Positions 1 to 5,555 of a stretch of DNA of 35,431 nucleotides are shown here, one piece after another. The notes under the pieces were generated by a model, which saw only the letters and a program-made list of their open reading frames with translations, ran no database searches and was not told the DNA's origin. The stretch is from Bacillota bacterium (GTDB lineage: Bacteria > Bacillota > Sulfobacillia > JAJZIM01). Every line of letters starts with the position of its first letter. Position 1 is the first letter of the stretch. Both the position numbers and the translations under genes were made by a program. The stretch lies in NCBI GenBank assembly GCA_021810565.1, contig JAJZIM010000030.1, positions 1-35,431 of the forward strand. Direction: 5' to 3'.

Positions 1-2
1 CC

Positions 3-248
3 GCGATCGGGGTCTCTTGGAAGTCGCCGCGCTGCCTGATCCACGTGGTGCCGGCCATCAAGGCGGGCGCCACCCAGGAGGAGATCTTCGAGGCGGTGGC
101 GGTGGGCATGATCGCCGCCGGTTTCGTTCCGGGCGGTCCCGGCATCCCCTACGCCTTCGAGTACGCCCTGAAGGTGCTGGAGGTGGCGGAGAAATATCGC
201 AAGGGTGAGCCCTGGGAGTACATGCAGCCGCCGGAATTCCGCGGCTAG
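3..248 (+). CDS. AhpD-like / carboxymuconolactone decarboxylase family protein, C-terminal part
   Basis: This is the 3' end of a gene cut by the left edge of the window; the frame is open from base 3 to a TAG stop at 246-248. The protein reads SPRCLIH, then IKAGATQEEIFEAVAVG. This is the CxxCxxH-type helix and the following helix of the CMD/AhpD fold. In this copy the first Cys of the family motif is Ser, while the second Cys and the His are kept. Members of the family are small alkylhydroperoxidase-like or decarboxylase proteins, and the substrate cannot be told from this fragment. The C-terminus (about 30 residues after the helix pair) looks complete. Confidence 0.75.
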   Translation, partial: AIGVSWKSPRCLIHVVPAIKAGATQEEIFEAVAVGMIAAGFVPGGPGIPYAFEYALKVLEVAEKYRKGEPWEYMQPPEFRG

Positions 249-253
249 TTTGC

Positions 254-283
254 GAGGAGGGAAGGGCGGGCAGCCCTCTCCTC
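254..283 (+). terminator. Imperfect hairpin after the AhpD-like gene, possible terminator without T-tract
   Basis: GAGGAG (254-259) pairs with CTCCTC (278-283) and AGGGC (263-267) with GCCCT (273-277), with a three-base bulge and a five-base loop. It begins six bases after the stop codon. No T-run follows, because the group II intron remnant starts within ten bases. Class C group II introns are known to insert just downstream of terminator hairpins, so this may be the interrupted terminator. That link is inference. Confidence 0.35.
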
Positions 284-290
284 CCCGAAT

Positions 291-545
291 GAGGGGTATG
301 CCTGGGTCGTCGACTTGGAACTGAGAGCTAATTCGACACACTCCCGAACGATCGGCAAACCGACTGCGTGGCGGCGGAGGTGAGCGATGGGTCCGTGCTC
401 CGCCTTATCCGGGCCATGCTGGAAGCCGGGGTGATGGAGAGTGCGGTCGTGAGGGAGAGCGAGATCGGAACACTGCCGGGAGGAGTGATAGGTCCCCTGC
501 TTCTGAAGCTGTACCTGCATCGGTTCGATGTCTGGGCAACGGCAC
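291..545 (+). pseudogene. Group II intron reverse transcriptase/maturase fragment (internally deleted, frameshifted)
   Basis: Translation gives EGYAWVVDLELRAN in one frame (291-332), then FDTLPN...EVSDGSVLRLIRAMLEAGVME in the next frame (from 332), then GTLPGGVIGPLL and LYLHRFD. These match the RT core of bacterial intron-encoded proteins in order: the WVVDxDLxxFFDTIPH block carrying the first catalytic Asp, the VxDGxVLxLIRxxLxAGVMExG helix, and the GTPQGGVISPLLxNIYLHxFD block. A single missing base at about 332 splits the first block. The sequence stops before the YADD active-site motif, so no functional RT can be made. The N-terminal RT domain, thumb, X and endonuclease regions are absent. 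Family identification rests on motif recognition and is strong; subclass is uncertain. Confidence 0.8.
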
Positions 546-549
546 GCAC

Positions 550-587
550 GGTTCTGTGAGGGGGGCGGTCGTCCGCCCCTACTCGAT
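550..587 (+). other. Group II intron 3' end remnant (domain V 3' strand and domain VI-like hairpin)
   Basis: GCACGCACGGTTCTG (about 550-564) resembles the 3' strand of a bacterial group II intron domain V. It is followed by a hairpin GGGGCGG (562-568)/CCGCCCC (573-579) with a TCGT loop and then CTACTCGAT. This is the layout of domain VI and the 3' splice end (AY) in bacterial introns. The 5' strand of domain V (expected GAGCCG) is missing. The deletion that removed the second half of the RT therefore ran into domain V. The intron 3' boundary is probably at 586-588. Confidence 0.55.
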
Positions 588-595
588 TTTCCGTC

Positions 596-624
596 TTGAC
601 GGCCCTTGCCTATTGATCTAGTAT
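596..624 (+). promoter_or_regulatory. Promoter and possible operator of the GntR operon
   Basis: TTGACG (596-601), a 17-base spacer and TAGTAT (619-624) form a sigma-A-type promoter about 35 bases ahead of the TTG start of the GntR gene. A perfect 10-base palindrome, TATAGCTATA (622-631), overlaps the -10 and the start region. That is a natural place for autoregulation by the YtrA-type repressor, although the operator role is inferred. Confidence 0.65.
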
Positions 625-658
625 AGCTATATCAAATTGCCGTAAGGGGGAGGCCGCC

Positions 659-1048
659 TTGCGCCTGACCATCGACCTGACCGAGGAGAAGCCCCTCTAC
701 CAGCAGATCCGCGACCAGATCGTGGAGGGGATCGCCGTCGGGCTCTTGGCGGAGGGGACGCCGCTGCCGCCCACCCGGCGGCTGGCCGCGGATTTCGGCA
801 TCAACTTTCATACCGTCAACAAGGCCTACGAGCTATTGCGTCGGGAGGGCTTGGTGCGGCTGCACCGCAAGCGGGGGGCGGTGGTGCACGTGAGCGCTCC
901 CGATGCGGCGGCCTGGGCGGACTGGGAGGCGCGGCTGCGCATCCTGCTGGCGGAGGCACGCGCCCGGGGAGCCACGGCGGAGGAGATCCAAGAGCGCTGC
1001 CGCCGGATCCTGAACGTCTTGATGCGACCTGCGGCAGGGGAGGCGTGA
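659..1048 (+). CDS. GntR family transcriptional regulator, YtrA subfamily
   Basis: A 129-residue regulator. Residues about 5-75 form the GntR winged helix: PLYQQIRDQIVEGIA, then LPPTRRLAADFGINFHTVNKAYELLRREGLV and a basic wing HRKRGAVV. Only about 50 residues follow, so the large FadR/HutC-type effector domain is missing. This is the size and layout of the YtrA subfamily, which usually represses its own operon together with adjacent membrane or ABC transporter genes. The start is TTG, with AAGGGGGAGG seven bases upstream. The next gene begins four bases after the stop, so the two are clearly one transcript. The inducing signal is unknown; YtrA relatives often respond to cell-envelope stress, but nothing in this sequence proves it. 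Confidence 0.9.
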   Translation: MRLTIDLTEEKPLYQQIRDQIVEGIAVGLLAEGTPLPPTRRLAADFGINFHTVNKAYELLRREGLVRLHRKRGAVVHVSAPDAAAWADWEARLRILLAEARARGATAEEIQERCRRILNVLMRPAAGEA

Positions 1049-1051
1049 GCG

Positions 1052-2134
1052 ATGCCTTGGGCCAACGTCGGGACTGCCTTGGCCGCAGTCTTGCTTTGCG
1101 GGATTTATTGGGTGATGCCCGACTTGCAGCCGGCCACCTTGCCCTTCGGGGTGCGGGTCCCGCCGGAGCGCGCACGGGACGCGGCGGTGCTGCGAGTGCG
1201 CCGCGGCTATCGGTGGGGCCTGCTGCTGGCGGGGCTGGCCGCCCTCGGGACGGGATGGGCGACCTTCCACCGTCCGGCGGACTTCGGGTGGACCGTGGCG
1301 GTGCTGGCGGCGGCGGAGTACCTGGACTTCTACCTTGCCTTCCGGCGCCTGGGCGCGGTGAAGCGGCGGGAGGGCTGGTACGCGGGAGTGCGCCAGGGAG
1401 CGGCGGCGGTGGTGGAGACCCGGCCGTTGCGCCTTGCCCCCTGGTGGGGAGTTCCCGCCGCGGTGGTGATCCTGGCCACCCTGGCCGTCGGCCTTTGGCG
1501 CTATCCGGACCTGCCGCCCCGGCTGCCGGTGGCTTTCGGCCTCGGGGGCCAGCCGCGGCATTGGCTGCCCACCACGCCGATGCATGCCTTTTTCCCGGTG
1601 CTGGAGCAGGCGCTGCTCACCGCGTTGCTGGGCGGCCTGGCATGGGTCATCCTGCGGGTGCGCCAGGAGTTGGATCCGAGCGATCCGGAGGGTTCCGCCC
1701 ACCGCCAGCGCTCCTTCCGGCGGATTATGGCCGCTGCGACCTGGCTGCTGGCGGCGTTGGGCGACGTGACGCTGGGGATCATGGCCCTGCGCAGCTGGGG
1801 GATGCTGCCGGGAGCCGCCGCCGCGGCAGCCGGAGCCGCGCTGTTTCCGAGCCTGATGGGAGGAGCGGGCATGACCATCCTGGCCGTGCGCACCGGCCAG
1901 GGGGGCAGCCGCCTGGCGGCGCCCGCCGGGTCGGCCACCGGGCTGGTGCATCGGGACGACGACCGATTCTGGAAGGGTGGGGTGATCTACTGGAATCCCC
2001 ACGACGCCGCGGTGTTCGTCATGAAGCGCTTCGGCGTGGGCTGGACCTTAAACTTCGCGCGGCCTGCGGCTTGGCTGCTCCTGATCGGGGTGTTGGCCCT
2101 GGCGTTGCTGCCGCTGGCGATTTTGCGGCGCTGA
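1052..2134 (+). CDS. DUF1648/DUF5808 domain multi-pass membrane protein
   Basis: A 360-residue integral membrane protein with about eight hydrophobic segments: near the N-terminus, residues 50-90, 130-155, 180-205, 230-290 and 335-358. The loop with LPPRLPVAFGLGGQP (about 150-170) resembles the DUF1648 segment found in SdpI-like proteins. The C-terminal stretch DDDRFWKGGVIYWNPHD, followed by a KRFGVGWTLNFARP-type motif, is the DUF5808 signature. Proteins of this type are commonly encoded right after a YtrA-type GntR regulator, as here (ATG four bases after the upstream stop). Function is unproven. The SdpI connection suggests self-protection or envelope homeostasis as one possibility. Confidence 0.8.
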   Translation: MPWANVGTALAAVLLCGIYWVMPDLQPATLPFGVRVPPERARDAAVLRVRRGYRWGLLLAGLAALGTGWATFHRPADFGWTVAVLAAAEYLDFYLAFRRLGAVKRREGWYAGVRQGAAAVVETRPLRLAPWWGVPAAVVILATLAVGLWRYPDLPPRLPVAFGLGGQPRHWLPTTPMHAFFPVLEQALLTALLGGLAWVILRVRQELDPSDPEGSAHRQRSFRRIMAAATWLLAALGDVTLGIMALRSWGMLPGAAAAAAGAALFPSLMGGAGMTILAVRTGQGGSRLAAPAGSATGLVHRDDDRFWKGGVIYWNPHDAAVFVMKRFGVGWTLNFARPAAWLLLIGVLALALLPLAILRR

Positions 2135-2162
2135 CGGCGCTCCGGGGAGCTTGAGAGCGCCG
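2135..2162 (+). terminator. GC-rich hairpin after the GntR operon, no T-tract
   Basis: CGGCGCTC (2135-2142) and GAGCGCCG (2155-2162) form a perfect 8-bp stem starting right after the TGA stop. A purine-rich stretch follows instead of a T-run, so classical intrinsic termination is doubtful. It lies at or near the left boundary of the IS607-type element. Confidence 0.35.
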
Positions 2163-2212
2163 GAGGGGGGAGGGGACATGGGGAAACGGGTTGGGAACTG
2201 CTCACGATTATA

Positions 2213-2241
2213 TTGACAAGCTGTATATATTATATTAAGAT
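2213..2241 (+). promoter_or_regulatory. Promoter of the IS607 recombinase, probably giving a leaderless mRNA
   Basis: TTGACA (2213-2218), a 17-base spacer and TAAGAT (2236-2241). The ATG of tnpA is at 2248, only seven bases after the -10 box, and there is no Shine-Dalgarno sequence between them. Transcription should therefore start at or beside the A of the start codon. The AT-rich spacer (TATATATTATATT) stands out sharply from the flanking DNA and is probably part of the element's left end. Confidence 0.65.
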
Positions 2242-2247
2242 GATACC

Positions 2248-2853
2248 ATGAAGCTGAGTCAATGGGCCAAGGAGCAGGGAGTGAGTTACCGCACGGCCTG
2301 GCGGTGGTTCCGGGACGGCAAGCTGCCGGTGGCCGCCGAGCAGTTTCCCACGGGGACCATCCTGGTGAAGGAGGCCAAGCCCGCGGCGAACACCGCTGCC
2401 ATATATGCCCGGGTGTCTTCGACCGATCAGGCGGGGGATCTGGACCGGCAGGTCGCGCGGGTGGTGGAACACCTCAACACGCAGGGAATTGCCGTGATCC
2501 GGACGGTGCGGGAAGTGGGGCCCGGTCTGAACGGACACCGGCCGAAGCTGCTGCGCCTTCTGGCCGATCCCAAGATATCCGTGGTGGCCGTGGAGCACCG
2601 GGACCGCCTCATGCGCCTGGGCGCGGAATACATGGAGGCGGCGCTGGCCGCCCAGGGAAGAAAGCTGTTGGTGGTGGATCCCGAGGAGATGAAGGACGAC
2701 CTGGTGCAGGACATGATCGACGTGCTGACCGGTTTCTGCGCTCGGCTGTATGGACGCAGGTCGGCCAGAAACCGGGCCAAACGGGCGGTTGCCGCCGCGG
2801 GAGAGGGGACCGAAGGTAATGCAGGCGACGTACCAGGCGAAGGTTTCCGATAA
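2248..2853 (+). CDS. tnpA: IS607-family serine recombinase (transposase TnpA)
   Basis: A 201-residue IS607-type recombinase. Residues 1-28 are a MerR-like helix-turn-helix (LSQWAKEQGVSYRTAWRWFRDG) that precedes the catalytic domain. That order is diagnostic of IS607, because most serine recombinases bind DNA with a C-terminal domain. The catalytic core starts at about residue 51 with AIYARVSSTDQ; the nucleophile is one of the two Ser at 57-58. It continues with DLDRQ and the VVAVEHRDRLMRLG block. The reading frame is complete and no key residue is visibly lost. The last 35 bases overlap the tnpB start, suggesting translational coupling. The ATG lies directly after the promoter -10 box, so the mRNA is probably leaderless. 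Confidence 0.88.
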   Translation: MKLSQWAKEQGVSYRTAWRWFRDGKLPVAAEQFPTGTILVKEAKPAANTAAIYARVSSTDQAGDLDRQVARVVEHLNTQGIAVIRTVREVGPGLNGHRPKLLRLLADPKISVVAVEHRDRLMRLGAEYMEAALAAQGRKLLVVDPEEMKDDLVQDMIDVLTGFCARLYGRRSARNRAKRAVAAAGEGTEGNAGDVPGEGFR

Positions 2854-4460
2854 AGGCATCTACCCGCTTTTGGACGCCATCGCTGCCCTGTACGGCCGGG
2901 CGGAGCGCGCCCTCTTCGTGGACCACCACGTGCGGGGCCGCGCGCTTTCGGAATGCAAGCGGGAGTACATCCGGAATTTCGGTCTGACCGCGCGGCAGTT
3001 CAACGCCCTTCGGGCCAACCTGGACGGCAAGGTGGAGGCGGCGCGGGAAGGCCAATAGAACCGCATCGCCCACCTGCAAAATGCCATCGCCGCGGCGGCA
3101 AAAGCGGTGAAGAAGGCCGAGCGGGACCTGGCAAAGCTCCGGAACAAGAAGGTACGTGCGGCGCAGGCGGCGGAGCAAAGGCACCGGCTGCGCTTCACCC
3201 TGCACCAGAAGAGGCGGCGCCTTTACGCATTGAAACGACGCCTTGCTGCCGCCCAGGCGGATCACCAGGCGGGGCGGGTACGCCTCTGCTTCGGCGGGAA
3301 GAAGCTTTTCCATGCCCAATTCCACCGGGAGGCCAACGGCTTCGCGGACTTGGCCGCATGGCAGGCGGCGTGGCGCAAGCGGCGCTCCTCCCAGTTCCTT
3401 TGCCTGGGGTCCAAGGACGAGCTGGCGGGCAACCAGACCTGCACCCGAGTGCCGGACGGCACGCTTCGTTTGCGGGTGCCGCCTCAATTGGAGGCGGCCT
3501 TCGGAAAGCACGTCCTGGTCAAGAACGTCAAGTTCGCCTACGGCCAATCGGAGATCGACGCCGCCCTGCGTCGCGGGGAGGCGGTGACCTATCGTTTCCT
3601 GCGGTGCGACGACAAGCAGGCCTGGTACGTGCGCCTCGGTGGAGCGTCCGGAGGCGAAGCTCACCACGGATCGGCGCCTGGGAGCCCTGGGGGTGGATTT
3701 CAACCCGGCCCACGTGGACGTGGGCGAGATCGACCGCTTCGGGAATCCCGTGGGTGTCCGGTCCTTTCCGCTGGACCTGGCCAAGAAGACCAAGGCCAGG
3801 GCGACGGCCATCCTGTCGGAGGTCGCGGCGGACATCGTGGACAGGGCCCGGCTTTCCGGCAAGCCCCTGGTGGTGGAGGAGCTGGACTTTCGGAAGAAGA
3901 AGGCCGCCCTGCGGGAGAGGTCGCCCCGCTACGCCCGGATGCTGTCGGCCTTCGCCTATCGGAAGTTCTTCCAGTTGCTGTTCTCCCGGGCGGCCCGGTA
4001 TGGCGTGGAGGTGATCGGCGAGGGGGGAAAGCCGGGGGTGAACCCGGCCTTCACCAGCGTGATCGGCGAGGTCAAGTTTGCCTCGGGATACGGGCTGTCG
4101 TCGCACTGCGCGGCGGCGGTGGCCATAGCCCCTCCCCGGCCTTGCCGGGCTGAGGCACGGGAACGTCTTCGGTCCAGATCCGCCTTTCCGCTACCTGGAA
4201 GGAATCGCGGGAAGCACGTCTGGAGCGACTGGAGGCGTGTGGCCCAGAGGCGGCGGGCCGAAAGGGCCCGTGGTCGGATGCCTCAGGCCGGCAAGGCCGA
4301 AGAGGAGGGCCGCGGCAGGGGTAAACCCCTATCCTCGGCGGCACCTATCCGGGCTCCTGCCGGACAAGGCCCGTCGTGGGATGGTTTTGCCGCGGTTCCG
4401 GGGCGCGATACCCCGGCGCAAACGGTCGGGAAAACTGTTCGCCCGGCCTGCGTGGTATAA
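2819..4460 (+). pseudogene. tnpB: TnpB-type RNA-guided nuclease, inactivated by an in-frame TAG and a frameshift
   Basis: The ATG at 2819 follows a GAAGG-like site inside tnpA. The frame runs to a TAG at 3056-3058 (about residue 80), continues in the same frame with clearly homologous sequence to about 3635, then shifts to a second frame. The RuvC-like half is in the second frame: GVDFNPAHVDVG with the RuvC-I Asp, VVEELDFRKKK with the RuvC-II Glu, and NPAFTSVIGEVKFASGYGLSSH near the RuvC-III region. Where most TnpB proteins have an Asp before the final Ala-rich helix, this copy has His (SSHCAAAVAIA). No CxxC zinc-ribbon pair is visible between the Glu and this motif. A basic tail KHVWSDWRRVA is reached at about 4240. 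Two independent lesions make a full-length product impossible. Residues after about 4260 may be RNA rather than protein-coding. Confidence 0.8.
4296..4460 (+). ncRNA. Candidate omega RNA / structured right end of the IS607 element
   Basis: Three successive stem-loops follow the conserved end of tnpB. The first spans 4296-4342 and is nested: GCCG/CGGC, GAGGA (4302-4306)/TCCTC (4332-4336) and AGGGG (4317-4321)/CCCCT (4326-4330). The second pairs CGGGC (4350-4354) with GCCCG (4369-4373). The third pairs CCGGGG (4398-4403) with CCCCGG (4411-4416). Known omega RNAs overlap the 3' end of tnpB and finish at the transposon right end, with the guide taken from flanking DNA. This position and structure fit. 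The guide would then come from the start of the CPBP gene. Inference from structure and position only. Confidence 0.4.
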
Positions 4461-4461
4461 A
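4453..4461 (+). promoter_or_regulatory. Extended -10 promoter ahead of the CPBP gene, possibly leaderless
   Basis: TGG followed by TATAAA (4456-4461) is an extended -10 element. The ATG of the next gene is at 4467, five bases downstream, with no usable ribosome binding site. No good -35 is present. If real, transcription would start at the start codon, and the promoter would lie at the very right edge of the IS607 element. Confidence 0.4.
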
Positions 4462-4466
4462 AGGCC

Positions 4467-5351
4467 ATGGTTTCAGGAACGGTGGATTGGCGAGGCGTCG
4501 GGTGGTATCTGATCATCGCCTTCGGTCTGGCCTGGGCCATCGACGCCGGGATCTGGCGGCTGGGCGGTATCGGCGACCGCGGGATTTTCCAGGGGGGGGC
4601 GGCCCTGTCCATGTGGTGTCCGGCCCTGGCCGCCTGGACGGTGCGGCATCTGCGCCGCGAGGGCTGCGCCGACGTGGGCTGGCGATGGGGTGCGCCTGCC
4701 GCCTGGGCGGGGCTGTTGCTCCTGCTCCCCGTCCTCTTCGCCGCCGCCTACGGCGCGACGGCGCTTTTGGGCTGGGGCCGGCTGGACTTCAGCCGGGAGG
4801 GTGTTGCCGCCCGGCTACACCTGCCGGCCGGGCTGCTTCCACCCCATTGGGGGGCGTTCCTGGCGGTGCTTTGGCTCGCCACCGTCCTGGTGACCCCCTT
4901 CGTCAACGGCGCCTGGGCCTTGGGGGAGGAACCGGGCTGGCGCGGCTACCTGTTGCCGCGGCTGTGGCCGTTGGGCCGCGGGGGGGCCCTGGCCCTGTCC
5001 GGCGGGATCTGGGGACTTTGGCATGCGCCCTTGGTGGCCATGGGCTTCGACTATCCTGGCCATCCGGTGGCGGGGATCCTCTTCATGATGATGCTCACCA
5101 CCCTTTTCGGGGTGCTCCTGGGCTACCTGCGACTGCGCCACGGCAGCGTCCAACTGGCCGCCTTGGCTCACGGCGCCTTCAACGCGCAGATGTTCGGGGT
5201 GTGGCCCCTGGCCCTGGCCGGGGCCGACCCGCTGCTGGGGGGCATGACGGGTATTGCCGGCCTGTTCTTCCTGGCGCTGGTAGCCGCCTATTGCCTGCGG
5301 CGGGATTGGGTGCCGGTGGGAGACGAACCTGCGCCCCGGGATGCGGATTGA
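4467..5351 (+). CDS. CPBP family intramembrane glutamic endopeptidase (CAAX-protease-like)
   Basis: A 294-residue multi-pass membrane protein with about eight hydrophobic segments. The three family motifs are present: EEPGWR (E154, E155 and R159), GLWHAP with H186, and FNAQ near residue 237. In Abi/CPBP proteins the Glu pair, the His and the Asn make up the active site inside the membrane. Bacterial members act in protein processing, bacteriocin maturation or immunity, or membrane regulation; the substrate here is unknown. The ATG follows an extended -10 box and lacks a Shine-Dalgarno, as with tnpA. The gene stands alone between the IS607 element and the RNase H fusion gene, and no gene for a small peptide is obvious beside it. 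Confidence 0.82.
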   Translation: MVSGTVDWRGVGWYLIIAFGLAWAIDAGIWRLGGIGDRGIFQGGAALSMWCPALAAWTVRHLRREGCADVGWRWGAPAAWAGLLLLLPVLFAAAYGATALLGWGRLDFSREGVAARLHLPAGLLPPHWGAFLAVLWLATVLVTPFVNGAWALGEEPGWRGYLLPRLWPLGRGGALALSGGIWGLWHAPLVAMGFDYPGHPVAGILFMMMLTTLFGVLLGYLRLRHGSVQLAALAHGAFNAQMFGVWPLALAGADPLLGGMTGIAGLFFLALVAAYCLRRDWVPVGDEPAPRDAD

Positions 5352-5400
5352 GGACCTTCGAGCGGCCACGAAAGTGGCGTCGTGGTGAAGACATAGATGG

Positions 5401-5430
5401 TTGACTTGTGGGCGGCTGCCGGGCTATGAT
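5401..5430 (+). promoter_or_regulatory. Promoter of the RNase H fusion gene
   Basis: TTGACT (5401-5406), an 18-base spacer and TATGAT (5425-5430), each 5/6 to consensus. The transcription start would be near 5437, leaving an untranslated leader of about 120 bases before the GTG start at 5556. Confidence 0.65.
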
Positions 5431-5555
5431 TGGGGATAGCTGGATATTGCGAGCGAAAGGATGGGCGTGGCAGACCGCCCGGGACCTGGGCGGAGCAGGG
5501 TCGGCGCGACGGGCTTGGCGCCGGACGCGATCCAGCGCGTGAGGGAGGCGATCTG

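Larger units (their letters stand above)
2213..4460 (+). mobile_element. IS607-family insertion sequence (tnpA intact, tnpB broken)
   Basis: The element carries a serine recombinase (2248-2853) overlapping a tnpB-type gene (from 2819), the standard IS607 layout. It has an AT-rich left end and a structured right end. IS607 elements have no terminal inverted repeats and make no target duplication, so exact ends cannot be read directly. The limits given are from the tnpA promoter to the end of the tnpB-derived/structured region, just before the CPBP gene. The recombinase looks intact, but the accessory nuclease gene has an internal stop and a frameshift. Confidence 0.75.

Noticed and set aside
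833-2002. Minus-strand open frame of 389 codons opposite the GntR operon
   Set aside because: Shadow of the DUF5808 protein; composition like other antisense frames here.
3056-3058. TAG in tnpB read as a recoded codon
   Set aside because: A second lesion (frameshift near 3635) shows simple decay, and no suppressor tRNA or recoding signal is seen; other genes in the window also use TAG as a normal stop.
5352-5555. Reading the RNase H fusion gene from 5430
   Set aside because: The extra 42 residues lie over the promoter -10 and the leader and have no fold; the GTG at 5556 has a proper ribosome binding site.
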